From DASUPK01 sp036520315 (GTDB lineage: Bacteria; Actinomycetota; Thermoleophilia; Solirubrobacterales; 70-9), in the NCBI GenBank assembly GCA_036520315.1, contig DATDJZ010000030.1, positions 1 through 64,000 of the forward strand: a DNA stretch of 64,000 bases, in the 5' to 3' direction. The notes beneath the pieces were generated by a model that was given only the letters and a program-made list of their open reading frames with translations, was not told where the DNA came from and did no database searches. The position numbers and the translations under genes were made by a program. Of this stretch, positions 17,096 through 29,921 are shown in pieces (positions within the stretch are counted from its first letter, which is position 1; each line of letters opens with the position of its first letter).

Positions 17096-17478
17096 GACAA
17101 ACGCTCCTCGCCCGATGCCTCCATCAGCTCGGCAAGGGAGGCGCGGACGCCGTCCTGACCCTCACGCTCAAGCAGATCCTCAGCCCCCGGCCGGGCGACG
17201 ATCACGTAGTCGCGGCCGGGCTGGATCAGGTCGGACAACTCCCAGAACGCCTCTCGTACCGCCCGGCGCACCTTGTTGCGCCTCACGGCCTTGCCGATCT
17301 TCCTGCCCACGGAGAGACCGAGCCTCGCTCCGTCGTCCGACTCGTCCTCGCGGCGGGCGAACGAGTAGACCACCAGGAAGCGGTTGGCGCTCGAGCTGCC
17401 CTCGCGGTAGACGCGATCGAAGTCGCCGCTCCGGGAGAGCCGGCGCCTGCGGGCATCGGGGCGGCCCTCAGAGGCCAA
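17092..17478 (-). CDS. rnpA: Ribonuclease P protein component
   Basis: 128 residues from TTG 17478, just two bases after rpmH. It is the protein subunit that helps the RNase P RNA remove tRNA 5' leaders. Visible: RLSRSGDFDRVYREGSSSANRFLVVYSF, GLSVGRKIGKAVRRNKVRRAVREAFW with the RNR-type basic helix, and DYVIVARPGAEDL. The longer open frame upstream crosses rpmH and the dnaA promoter region and is not credible. The adjacent rpmH-rnpA pair is universal. Confidence 0.94.
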   Translation of the reverse strand: MASEGRPDARRRRLSRSGDFDRVYREGSSSANRFLVVYSFARREDESDDGARLGLSVGRKIGKAVRRNKVRRAVREAFWELSDLIQPGRDYVIVARPGAEDLLEREGQDGVRASLAELMEASGEERLS

Positions 17479-17480
17479 CG

Positions 17481-17615
17481 CTAGGGAGTGAGGCGCTTGC
17501 GGCCCTTCTGACGCCGGCGCCTCAGGATCGCGCGGCCGGAACGGCTGCGGCTGCGGGCTCGGAACCCGTGGGTCCGGGCTCGCTTGCGCTTCTTCGGCTG
17601 GTAGGTCCGCTTCAT
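17481..17615 (-). CDS. rpmH: 50S ribosomal protein L34
   Basis: 44 residues from ATG 17615: MKRTYQPKKRKRARTHGF then the arginine-rich SRSRSGRAILRRRRQKGRKRL. This is the complete canonical L34. It is the first gene of the leftward ribosomal/insertase block. The 5' leader carries four tandem eight-base repeats and a TATACT hexamer about 50 bases upstream. Confidence 0.97.
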   Translation of the reverse strand: MKRTYQPKKRKRARTHGFRARSRSRSGRAILRRRRQKGRKRLTP

Positions 17616-17628
17616 CGAAAAGGGCCCA

Positions 17629-17660
17629 TCGAGGGATCGAGGGGTCGAGGGGTCGAGGGG
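17629..17660. repeat. Four tandem copies of an 8-base unit in the rpmH leader
   Basis: On the plus strand the unit is TCGAGGGG, copied at 17637, 17645 and 17653, with a first copy ending in A at 17629. It lies between the rpmH start and its candidate -10 hexamer, so it would be transcribed as a C-rich 5' leader. Replication slippage would make copy number variable. Confidence 0.85.
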
Positions 17661-17667
17661 CACGGCA

Positions 17668-17673
17668 GTATAG
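17668..17673 (-). promoter_or_regulatory. Candidate -10 hexamer for rpmH
   Basis: TATACT on the minus strand, about 53 bases before the rpmH ATG. No good -35 is seen 17 bases upstream (the sequence there is GC-rich), so the call rests on one hexamer and position. Confidence 0.3.
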
Positions 17674-17766
17674 GCCGTGGCCCTCCGGGGATCCGGCGCG
17701 GCCGCCCCTCCGGCAACCCACTTGCGGTTTTCGCCGCGTTTTGCACGGACGCCGGGAGACCGCCCC

Positions 17767-17795
17767 TTTCGAGCCCGAGATGCCCAGCCTATGAT
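17767..17795 (+). promoter_or_regulatory. Candidate dnaA promoter
   Basis: TTTCGA at 17767-17772 and TATGAT at 17790-17795 are separated by 17 bases. The -35 match to TTGACA is weak, the -10 good. Transcription would start just before the hairpin repeat at 17811-17845 and about 65 bases before the presumed dnaA start, so the hairpin would sit in the dnaA leader. Confidence 0.3.
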
Positions 17796-17810
17796 CGGCC
17801 GCTCGCCTTA

Positions 17811-17845
17811 CACCAAGCGGGTCGCTCCGGCGGAGCACCCTCGCA
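17811..17845 (-). repeat. Dispersed hairpin repeat, copy upstream of dnaA
   Basis: Minus-strand reading: TGCGAGGG, arm TGCTCCG, CC loop, arm CGGAGC, then GACCCGCTTGGTG. The frame TGCGAGGG...GACCCGyTTGGTG is the same as the copy at 20448-20486, while both hairpin arms differ together. It ends about 11 bases before the Shine-Dalgarno sequence of dnaA. Confidence 0.7.
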
Positions 17846-17867
17846 CACCACAACGAAGGAGGACCAG

Positions 17868-19229
17868 GTTCAGGGGCAGCCCGGTGACGTCCGTCAGGAC
17901 CTAGCGGAGCCCTGGCGCAAAGCCCAGCGGGAGCTGGCCGCCTCCGTTCCGGAGGACACTTACCGCCTCTGGTTCTCCCCCCTCTCGCCCGTCTCCCGGC
18001 GCGGCGCGACGCTGTATCTCACCGGTCCGCGGCACATCATTCGCTGGGTCGGCCGCCGTTACCTGGAGCTCCTCCGCGCGGCGATCCCCAGGTCGTTCGC
18101 GGGGGTCCGCGAGGTCGAGCTCGTCGCTCCGGACGCGGCGCCGGGCGCCACTGCGATCCCCGCGGATGCAGCCTCGAGGGTTGCGCTCAACCCCGACTAC
18201 ACCTTCGAGCGCTTCGTGATCGGGCCCGGCAACCAGCTCGCGCACGCCGCCGCCTTGGCGGTCGCGGAGGCGCCGGGCGAGGCGTACAACCCACTTTTCC
18301 TCCATGGCCCGCCCGGGCTCGGCAAGACCCACCTGCTCGGCTCGATCGCCAACTACCTGAGCCGCCACAGCCCCCAACTCACCGTCCACTACACGACCGC
18401 CGAGTCGTTCACCAACGAGTTCGTCTCCTCGCTCCAGGGGGCCGGTATCGAGGGCTTCAAGGAGCGCTACCGGCGCGCGGACGTCCTGCTGATCGACGAC
18501 GTCCAGTTCCTCCAAGGGAAGGCCCGCACCGCGGACGAGTTCTTCCACACCTTCAACGCGCTCTATGAAGGCGGAGCGCAGCTGGTCCTCACCGCCGACC
18601 GCGTCCCAGCCGAGCTCAAGGACCTCGCCGACCGCCTCCGGGACCGCTTCGAATGGGGGCTCACGGTCCCGCTCGAGCCACCGGACCTCGCCACCCGCCT
18701 GGTCTTCCTCGGCAACCTTGCGCGCGAGCACAGCGAGGCCCTCCCCCCCGACGCGCTGCGGGCACTCGCGTCCAAGACCTCCCCCAACCTCCGCGTCCTC
18801 AAGGGCGCACTGACCCGCATCGTCGCCATCTCCTCCCTCACCTCCTCGAGCATCACCACCGCGTCCATCGAAAACGCCCTGCCCTCGGACACCATCCCAC
18901 CGGCCCCAACATCTCTGAACGTGCGCCAGGTCCAGGAGGCGGTCGCGGCCCGACTCGACCTTACGGTCGACGACCTGCTCTCCCCCAACCGGACCGCGCC
19001 CATCGCCCGCGCCCGCCAGCTCGCCATGTACCTGACCCGCGAGCTCACCGATCTCTCCCTGCCGGCCATCGCCGAGGCCTTCAACCGCCGCGACCACACC
19101 ACCGTCCTGCACGCCATCAGGCGCGTTCAGCGGGGCGCCCTCGAGGACGCGAGCCTCTTACGCACCCTCGAGCAGCTCACCACGGAACTGCGTTCGGGGC
19201 CGGCCGATTCGGAAGCTGACGGATCGTGA
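17868..19229 (+). CDS. dnaA: Chromosomal replication initiator DnaA, with an apparent GTT start codon
   Basis: 453 residues if started at GTT 17868. Domain I (about 8-75) has WRKAQRELAASVPEDTYRLWFSPL; the AAA+ domain has HGPPGLGKTHLL (Walker A), VLLIDDVQFLQGKA (Walker B) and sensor motifs; domain IV has the DnaA signature AEAFNRRDHTTVLHAI. The linker (domain II) is short. Between 17571 and 18250 no ATG, GTG or TTG occurs in frame; the nearest upstream is GTG 17568, inside rpmH antisense. AAGGAGG at 17856-17862 sits five bases before GTT, and the resulting length is normal. Either GTT is used or the base call is wrong. DnaA melts oriC and loads the helicase. Confidence 0.93.
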   Translation, partial: VQGQPGDVRQDLAEPWRKAQRELAASVPEDTYRLWFSPLSPVSRRGATLYLTGPRHIIRWVGRRYLELLRAAIPRSFAGVREVELVAPDAAPGATAIPADAASRVALNPDYTFERFVIGPGNQLAHAAALAVAEAPGEAYNPLFLHGPPGLGKTHLLGSIANYLSRHSPQLTVHYTTAESFTNEFVSSLQGAGIEGFKERYRRADVLLIDDVQFLQGKARTADEFFHTFNALYEGGAQLVLTADRVPAELKDLADRLRDRFEWGLTVPLEPPDLATRLVFLGNLAREHSEALPPDALRALASKTSPNLRVLKGALTRIVAISSLTSSSITTASIENALPSDTIPPAPTSLNVRQVQEAVAARLDLTVDDLLSPNRTAPIARARQLAMYLTRELTDLSLPAIAEAFNRRDHTTVLHAIRRVQRGALEDASLLRTLEQLTTELRSGPADSEADGS

Positions 19230-19259
19230 CCGAACAGACTGAAAGAATCGAAGAGGAGG

Positions 19260-19285
19260 CTGTCCACATATCCACCCCGTCCACA
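19260..19285 (+). promoter_or_regulatory. oriC: Candidate oriC element: three adjacent DnaA-box-like 9-mers
   Basis: In the 92-base dnaA-dnaN spacer lie CTGTCCACA (19260), ATATCCACC (19268) and CCGTCCACA (19277). The first differs at one base from TTGTCCACA, the high-GC actinobacterial box; the others at two. They are followed by an A/T-richer stretch (TTACTACTCCTAAGGAT). dnaA-dnaN is the usual actinobacterial origin location. The spacer is short for a complete origin, so other boxes may exist elsewhere. Confidence 0.5.
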
Positions 19286-19321
19286 ACCCTTACTACTCCT
19301 AAGGATGCCCAACAACCAACG

Positions 19322-20425
19322 ATGAAGATCAACACCACAAGGCAGGCCCTTCTCGATGCGTTGCTCATCGTCTCCCGGGCGGTGTCCGCACGCGCCGCGC
19401 TGCAGGCTCTCTCGGGGATCCTGATCACCGCCGACGGCGAGGCGCGCCTCCGCGCGACCGACATGGAGCTCGGCCTCGAGGTGGCTCTGGAGGGTGAGGT
19501 GGAGGGGGGCGGATCCGTGGTCCTGCCCGGCCGGCTCCTGGTCGAGGTCGTGCGGTCGCTCTCCGATGGCCCGGTCACCCTGGCGCTTCGCGAGGCCGAG
19601 CGCGACATCGAGCTCAGCGCCGGGTCCTCCCGATTCCACCTGCGGACCCTGCCGGCCGATGACTTCCCGCGCTTCCCTGACACCGAGGGCGAGCCGGCGG
19701 AGCTTCCCGCGGCGCCGCTTCGCGAGACCATCAACCGCGTCGCCCGCGCCGCGTCGCGAGACGAGGCGCGCCCGGTGCTCACCGGCGTCCTGGTGACGGT
19801 GGAGGGCGATGAGATGACGATGGTCGCCACCGACTCCTACCGCCTCGCCGTGAAGACGACGAAGCTCGACGCGGCGGTGGGGGAGCGGCTCGAGGCGAAC
19901 GTGCCCGCCCGCGCCCTGCGAGAGCTCGCCCGCCTGATCGAGGCCGGCGGGGAGGATTCGCTGCAGGTCTGGCTCACCCGCAACCAGGCGATCTTCCGCG
20001 TCGCGCAGACCTCGCTCAGCTCCAGGCTGATCGACGGCCAGTTCCCGAATCATCAGCAGCTCCTGCCGGAGTCCTACGAGCACGAGGTGAAGCTGCCGAG
20101 GACCGAGTTCCTCGAGGTCACCCGGCGTGTCTCCCAGCTGGCCCAGCGAAACGCGGCGCTCCGCCTCTCCTTCTCCGACGGTGAGCTTGTGGTCTCCGCC
20201 GAGACCCCGGATCTCGGCGACGCCCGCGAGGCGCTTCCCGCCCCCTACTCGGGTGAGCTGCTCGAGATCGGCTTCAACCCGGAGTTCATCAGGGACGGGC
20301 TGGAGAGCATCGATGCAGACGAGGTCGTCCTCAAGCTGATCTCCCCGCTCCGCCCGGGGCTGCTGGAGCCGTCCGGGGCGGACGACTTCAGCTACCTGGT
20401 GATGCCGATTCGCCTCAACGTGTAG
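19322..20425 (+). CDS. dnaN: DNA polymerase III beta sliding clamp
   Basis: 367 residues from ATG 19322, where the canonical N-terminus MKINTTRQALLDALLIVSRAV begins. Three clamp domains of about 120 residues each are evident, ending with the conserved YLVMPIRLNV, which closes the clamp near the peptide-binding pocket. The same frame is open back to GTG 19226, which overlaps the dnaA stop; that would add 32 residues translated from the DnaA-box region. No good ribosome site precedes either start, so the choice rests on family length. Confidence 0.95.
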   Translation: MKINTTRQALLDALLIVSRAVSARAALQALSGILITADGEARLRATDMELGLEVALEGEVEGGGSVVLPGRLLVEVVRSLSDGPVTLALREAERDIELSAGSSRFHLRTLPADDFPRFPDTEGEPAELPAAPLRETINRVARAASRDEARPVLTGVLVTVEGDEMTMVATDSYRLAVKTTKLDAAVGERLEANVPARALRELARLIEAGGEDSLQVWLTRNQAIFRVAQTSLSSRLIDGQFPNHQQLLPESYEHEVKLPRTEFLEVTRRVSQLAQRNAALRLSFSDGELVVSAETPDLGDAREALPAPYSGELLEIGFNPEFIRDGLESIDADEVVLKLISPLRPGLLEPSGADDFSYLVMPIRLNV

Positions 20426-20447
20426 GTCATGAGAGGGGGCCCCATTC

Positions 20448-20486
20448 ATGCGAGGGCGCGCGCCAGCGCGACCCGTTTGGTGCTGG
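20448..20486 (+). repeat. Dispersed hairpin repeat, copy between dnaN and recF
   Basis: Plus-strand reading: ATGCGAGGG, arm CGCGCG, CCA, arm GCGC, then GACCCGTTTGGTGCTGG. Its arms are GC-rich where the dnaA-upstream copy has GCTCCG/CGGAGC, but the flanks are nearly identical. It fills most of the 77-base dnaN-recF spacer. Confidence 0.75.
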
Positions 20487-20502
20487 AGGGGCCACCCGAT
20501 TA

Positions 20503-21585
20503 ATGTCGGTCGTCGGCACACTCGAGTGCCGCGGGTTCCGCAACCTCGCTGACGGGCGCACTTCGATCGCGGACGGCATCGTCGTGGTCTGCGGGCCGAA
20601 CGGCGCCGGCAAGACCAATCTGCTCGAGGCCCTCTACTTCGGGCTCACCGGGCGTTCGTTCAGAACCGGCAACGATCGCGACGTGATCCGCTTCGGGGTC
20701 GAGGGCGCCCGGGTCGAGCTGGAGTTCGCGGGTGACTCTCGCCTGCTGGCTGCGATCGAGCGCTCCGGCGAGCGCCGCCACCTGCTCGCCGGCAGGCCCC
20801 TGGCCGGGACTCCCGGCGAGCGCCCACTGGTGAGCGTCTTCCACCCGGATCGGCTGCAGCTCGTCAAGGGTTCCCCGGCCCACCGCCGGGCGCATCTGGA
20901 CCGGATCTGCGGCGCGGTCTGGCCGGCGCGAGCCGACCTGCGCAGCCGCTTCGGCCGCACGCTCGCTCAGCGCAACGCGCTCGTGCAGCGCATCCGGGCG
21001 GGCCTCGGTGCCGCCGACGCGCTGCCCTCCTGGGATCAACGTCTGGCGGCCGAGGCCGAGCCGCTGATCGGGGCCCGGGCCGAGACGGTCGAGGCCCTCG
21101 CGGGGACATTCGCCGACCTCGCGTCCGCACTCGGGTTGCCGGAGGCGGAGATCTCCTACCGGCCGAGGGCATCCGGCGGGCGCGAGGAGCTGGCCGCCGA
21201 GCTCGCCCGACGCCGCGCCGAGGACCTCGGCCGCGCGTACACCTCCTACGGACCTCAGCTCGATGAGGTCGAGCTTCGCCTGGGCGGCAAGGCCCTGCGG
21301 CGCTTCGGCTCCCAGGGACAGCAGCGCCTTGCGCTCCTCGCTCTGCTCTTCGCCGAGCGCGCCGTCCTGATGGAGGCCGGCCGTCCGGCGCCGCTGATGC
21401 TGCTCGACGACGTGATGAGCGAACTCGATCCCAGCCACCGGGAGCTTCTGGTCTCGCTGCTCGGGAGTGGCGGCCAGGCCGTGATCAGCGCGACCGAGGC
21501 GGCGCACGTCCCGGCTACCGACGTCGCCCGGATCGAGGTCGACGGCGGAGCGGTACACGCCGCGGCGGCGCTGAGGGCGGCGTGA
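20503..21585 (+). CDS. recF: DNA replication and repair protein RecF
   Basis: 360 residues. SMC-like ATPase that helps RecA load at gaps, in the RecFOR pathway. N-terminal LECRGFRNLADG, Walker A CGPNGAGKTNLLEALYFGLTGRSFRT, the VSVFHPDRLQLVKGSPAHRRAHLDR segment, signature GSQGQQRLALLALLFAE and Walker B MLLDDVMSELDPSHR are all intact. The stop overlaps the next gene by GTGA. dnaA-dnaN-recF-dciA-gyrB-gyrA is the classic order. Confidence 0.95.
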   Translation: MSVVGTLECRGFRNLADGRTSIADGIVVVCGPNGAGKTNLLEALYFGLTGRSFRTGNDRDVIRFGVEGARVELEFAGDSRLLAAIERSGERRHLLAGRPLAGTPGERPLVSVFHPDRLQLVKGSPAHRRAHLDRICGAVWPARADLRSRFGRTLAQRNALVQRIRAGLGAADALPSWDQRLAAEAEPLIGARAETVEALAGTFADLASALGLPEAEISYRPRASGGREELAAELARRRAEDLGRAYTSYGPQLDEVELRLGGKALRRFGSQGQQRLALLALLFAERAVLMEAGRPAPLMLLDDVMSELDPSHRELLVSLLGSGGQAVISATEAAHVPATDVARIEVDGGAVHAAAALRAA

Positions 21586-21890
21586 GGAGCCGGCGCTCGC
21601 CGCGTCCCCTCGCCGCCGCAATCGGCGAGGCGCTCGAGCGGGCGGAGCCCGCGACCCTGCTGGCGGCGGTGCAGAGCGTCTGGGCCGACGCCGTGGGCGA
21701 GGCGATCGCCCGCGAGGCAACCCCCGTGACCGAGCGCTCCGGGGTGGTGATCGTGGCCTGCAACTCGGCCGCCTGGGCGCAGGAACTGGATCTGCTGGGA
21801 GCTCGGATCCTGGAGAAGCTCCACTCGAAATTGCCCGCCGGGAGCTCTCTGGAGGGCCTTCGGTTTATCACCTCGAGCGATCCCTCCTAA
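21582..21890 (+). CDS. dciA: DUF721/DciA-family protein, probable helicase loader/operator
   Basis: 102 residues from a GTG that overlaps the recF stop. The DUF721 core is visible: LLAAVQSVWADAVGEAIAREATPV, SGVVIVACNSAAWAQELDLLGARILEKL. Members with this fold (DciA) interact with the replicative helicase DnaB in bacteria that lack DnaC/DnaI. This one is short and basic at the N-terminus. Translational coupling to recF and position before gyrB agree with a replication role. Confidence 0.88.
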   Translation: MRSRRSPRPLAAAIGEALERAEPATLLAAVQSVWADAVGEAIAREATPVTERSGVVIVACNSAAWAQELDLLGARILEKLHSKLPAGSSLEGLRFITSSDPS

Positions 21891-21957
21891 TCCTTCATTT
21901 GATTCGCCATTTGCAGGGGTTTTGCGACGGGTTTGCGCAATTTCCGGCGCTTCCGGC

Positions 21958-21966
21958 TGGTAGACT
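21958..21966 (+). promoter_or_regulatory. Candidate extended -10 for gyrB
   Basis: TGGTAGACT: a TG-extended -10 (TAGACT, 21961-21966) about 104 bases before gyrB, in the A/T-richest part of the 179-base dciA-gyrB spacer. The best TTG-containing -35 (TTGCGC at 21933) is 22 bases away, too far for a standard promoter. Confidence 0.3.
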
Positions 21967-22069
21967 TATGTGTACTTGAGTGAGGCCTCGACCCTCTGTC
22001 CGCAAGGACTTTCCGAGCCGGGTCACGAAGGTCGTAGGCATCCCCCTGATTTGACTGAAAGGAAGCTGA

Positions 22070-24598
<2,529 letters not shown>

Positions 24599-24611
24599 GG
24601 GGAGGTGAGCG

Positions 24612-27422
<2,811 letters not shown>

Positions 27423-27425
27423 CCG

Positions 27426-28343
27426 GTGCCCGAACGCGAAGGATACGTCCCCGGCGTCCCCTGCTGGGTGGACACAAGCCAGCCGGATCCGGAGGCCGCG
27501 GCCGACTTCTATGCGGGTCTCTTCGGCTGGGAGCTCGAGGACACGATGCCGCCGGGCTCGGAGGGGAGCTACTTCATCGCCCGGTGTGAAACGAGAGCTT
27601 GGTCTCTGTTCGATAGCTCCGGCGAGCCGCGCAGAGGCGAGGTTGCCGCGGTCAGGTCTATCCCCGACGGAGCACCGTCGGCGGCGGCGTGGAACACCTA
27701 CATCTGGGTCGAGAGCGCGGATGAGACGGCATCGAAGGTTCGCGGGGCCGGGGGCCGGGTGCTGATCGAGCCCTACGACGCGGCGAACGCGGGCCGGATG
27801 GCCCGCTTCACCGATCCCGAGGGAGCCGCGTTCTGGGTCCTGGAGGCCAGGCAGCACAAGGGCGCGGGGCTCGTCAACGACCCGGGCTCACTGAACTTCA
27901 ACGGCCTCAACACCCGCGATGCCGAGCGTGCGAAGGCCTTCTACGCATCCGTCTTTGCCTGGGGGACGTTCGTCATGGACGGCGCGGCCGAGATGTTCAC
28001 GCTGTCGGGCTATGGCGATTTCGTCGAGAGCCACCACCCAGGTCTCCGCGAGCGATGGGCTGAGGCGGGCGCGCAGCCGGGGTTCGAGGACGTCGTCGCG
28101 ACCATCAATCCGATCGCCGACGACCAGCCCGACACGCCGCCGCACTGGAGCGTCACCTTCGCCGTCGAGGACACCGACGTTGCGGCCGGGAAGGCGGCCG
28201 AGCTCGGCGGTCGGGTCATCGTGCCTCCGTTCGATGCCCCCTGGACCCGGATGACCGTCATTGCCGACCCGCAGGGGGCGACGTTCATCGCCAGCAGATT
28301 CACGCCGGAGAACAGGGAGCTGACCGCCCCTCAGCTCCCCTGA
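27426..28343 (+). CDS. VOC (glyoxalase/bleomycin-resistance fold) family protein, two repeats
   Basis: 305 residues from GTG 27426, only three bases after gyrA. Two VOC modules are seen: PCWVDTSQPDPEAAADFYAGLFGWEL to FTDPEGAAFWVLEARQHKG (about 10-140), and LNTRDAERAKAFYASVFAW to IADPQGATFIASRF (about 155-290). This two-domain layout is common in actinobacterial proteins annotated as lactoylglutathione lyase-like or hydroxylases, but substrate and metal use are unknown. Proximity to gyrA suggests read-through rather than a shared role. Confidence 0.85.
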   Translation: MPEREGYVPGVPCWVDTSQPDPEAAADFYAGLFGWELEDTMPPGSEGSYFIARCETRAWSLFDSSGEPRRGEVAAVRSIPDGAPSAAAWNTYIWVESADETASKVRGAGGRVLIEPYDAANAGRMARFTDPEGAAFWVLEARQHKGAGLVNDPGSLNFNGLNTRDAERAKAFYASVFAWGTFVMDGAAEMFTLSGYGDFVESHHPGLRERWAEAGAQPGFEDVVATINPIADDQPDTPPHWSVTFAVEDTDVAAGKAAELGGRVIVPPFDAPWTRMTVIADPQGATFIASRFTPENRELTAPQLP

Positions 28344-28375
28344 CGGCGAAGGGGAGAGGTGCGCTAAGCCGTCAG
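28340..28375. terminator. Possible bidirectional terminator hairpin
   Basis: CTGACGGC (28340-28347) pairs with GCCGTCAG (28368-28375) around a 20-base loop. It overlaps both stop codons of the convergent VOC and HNH genes. There is no T-run, so termination is unproven. Confidence 0.3.
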
Positions 28376-29020
28376 CAGGTACGGCTCCCAGGCCGCCGGC
28401 GTGCGCGGCGCGGCGATCCGGATGAAGACGGTTGGCCCAGGTGGTCGGGGCCGGCGCTTGGGGTGCATGCGGATCTCCTGGGGGAGACGGTTGCCCTTCT
28501 TGCGGTTACAGGGGGCGCAGGAGGCGACGATGTTCTCCCAGATCGACTCGCCTCCGCGGCTGCGCGGGACGACGTGATCGACGGTCAGGCTGTGCCTGCT
28601 CGAGCCGCAGTACTGGCAGGTCCAGCCGTCGCGTGCGAGCACGGCCTTGCGGGTGATGCGGCGCCGGTGGATGTCCCGTGGGACGCGGACGAAGCTGATC
28701 AGGCGGATGACCTCTGGCCGGTCGATCCGCATTGTCTCGGAGCGCAGCACGTCGTCCCCGCGCTCGAGGACCTCGGCCTTCTCCTTCAGGATCAACACCA
28801 GCGCCCGGCGGACGGTGCAGACGTTGAGCGGCTCGTAGCTTGCGTTGAGAACCAGCACCCGCCCCCGGGTCAGGCGGCGAATCGCTGCTACCGCTACCTC
28901 GCCCTCCGCATCTGCGTCATGGGCGACGCCGTTCCCGTTCGAATGCCCGGCTAGATGGCCGTTCTTCGATGCCCGACCGCTCGCCGGCACAGCCTCGTGC
29001 GCGGTGGCCCCATTGCCCAT
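28364..29020 (-). CDS. HNH endonuclease family protein
   Basis: 218 residues from ATG 29020; a longer frame would overlap pheA. The HNH site is complete: KAVLARDGWTCQYCGSS, LTVDHVVPRSRGGESIWEN and CAPCNRKKGNR, with two zinc-binding CxxC pairs. Before it is the conserved segment VLVLNASYEPLNVCTVRRALVLILKEKAEVLE typical of a widespread chromosomal HNH family. No neighbouring methylase or mobile gene is present, so it is probably a housekeeping member of unknown role. It follows pheA by 25 bases. Confidence 0.9.
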   Translation of the reverse strand: MGNGATAHEAVPASGRASKNGHLAGHSNGNGVAHDADAEGEVAVAAIRRLTRGRVLVLNASYEPLNVCTVRRALVLILKEKAEVLERGDDVLRSETMRIDRPEVIRLISFVRVPRDIHRRRITRKAVLARDGWTCQYCGSSRHSLTVDHVVPRSRGGESIWENIVASCAPCNRKKGNRLPQEIRMHPKRRPRPPGPTVFIRIAAPRTPAAWEPYLLTA

Positions 29021-29045
29021 TTCCCGGGCGATTGTAGACGAGCAC

Positions 29046-29921
29046 CTAGTTGGTTCCGGGCACTCCCGGCGGGGCTGCGATCGGCCAGCTGCCGAGAACG
29101 CGCACGGTCTCGGCCTTCGAGCGCAGGGCCTCGATCGCGGATGTGAGCGGCTCATCCCCCGCGCCGCCCTCGATGTCGAGGAAGAACTGATAGCGGCCGA
29201 GGCCGCGTCGCAGGGGCCTCGACTCGATCCGCGTCAGGTTGATCTCGCTGGCGGAGAAGACCTGGAGGGCCTCGACGAGTGCACCTGGGTGGTCCTCGCC
29301 GAGCTCGGAGAAGACCAGGGACGTGCGCCAGGGCCCGGAGCCCGACGGGCTCGTTCCCTCAGGCGCAACCCAGACGAAGCGTGTGATGTTGTCGGGCTCG
29401 TCCTCGACGCCGTGACGCAGCACCGCCGCGCCGTAGAGGCGCGCCGCGGACTCGGCTCCGAGGGCCGCCCAGGGCTCGTCCGACTCGGCAACGGTCCGGA
29501 CCGCATCGGCGGTGCTCGGGGCGGCTCGGACCTCGGCCTGGGGCAGGTGCTCCCGGATGAAGCGAGCGCACTGGGCGCTCGGCTGCGGGTGGGAGAGGAC
29601 CACCTCGATCCACTCCAGGGGGATCTCCTCGCTGGCGATCAGGCAGTGGCGGATCGGCAGGTCGTACTCGCCGACGAGGCTGAGGCCGTCGGCGTCGAAG
29701 GCGAGCGTGTCCAGGGTCGCGGTGACGGCGCCCTCGATCGAGTTCTCGAAGGGCACCAGGGCCCGGTCCGCCGTCCCCTTCCGGATCGCCACGATCGCGT
29801 CGTAGACCGAGGGCGAGGGGATCGCCTGGACCTGCTGATCTCCGGCCGCTGCCCGGAGCGCGTCTTCGCTGAAGGTGCCCGGCGGGCCCAGGTAGCTGAC
29901 CCGCACGGGTCCTGGGCCCAT
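29046..29921 (-). CDS. pheA: Prephenate dehydratase
   Basis: 291 residues. Converts prephenate to phenylpyruvate in phenylalanine synthesis. Catalytic domain: YLGPPGTFSEDAL, ALVPFENSIEGAVTATLD, HCLIASEEIPLEWIEVVLSHPQ and the substrate motif DNITRFVWV. ACT regulatory domain (about 205-285) has GALVEALQVFSASEINLTRIESRPLRRGLGRYQFFLDIEG, including the ESRP motif for phenylalanine feedback. Stand-alone form without chorismate mutase. ATG 29921 overlaps the upstream stop by one base. Confidence 0.95.
   Translation of the reverse strand: MGPGPVRVSYLGPPGTFSEDALRAAAGDQQVQAIPSPSVYDAIVAIRKGTADRALVPFENSIEGAVTATLDTLAFDADGLSLVGEYDLPIRHCLIASEEIPLEWIEVVLSHPQPSAQCARFIREHLPQAEVRAAPSTADAVRTVAESDEPWAALGAESAARLYGAAVLRHGVEDEPDNITRFVWVAPEGTSPSGSGPWRTSLVFSELGEDHPGALVEALQVFSASEINLTRIESRPLRRGLGRYQFFLDIEGGAGDEPLTSAIEALRSKAETVRVLGSWPIAAPPGVPGTN

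Noticed and set aside
17079..17867. Open N-terminal extension of dnaA back to 17079
   Set aside because: It runs antisense through rnpA and rpmH and is Arg/Pro/Ser-rich; DnaA family similarity begins only after 17868.
21933..21966. TTGCGC paired with TAGACT as a full sigma-70-type gyrB promoter
   Set aside because: Spacing is 22 bases, too long; only the extended -10 is kept as a weak candidate.
27580..27596. GTGTGAAAC, a possible parS half-site
   Set aside because: No matching left half; within the coding sequence of the VOC protein.
28500..28640. HNH gene as part of a mobile or defence system
   Set aside because: No methylase, integrase, intron or phage gene nearby; the protein belongs to a common chromosomal HNH group next to housekeeping pheA.
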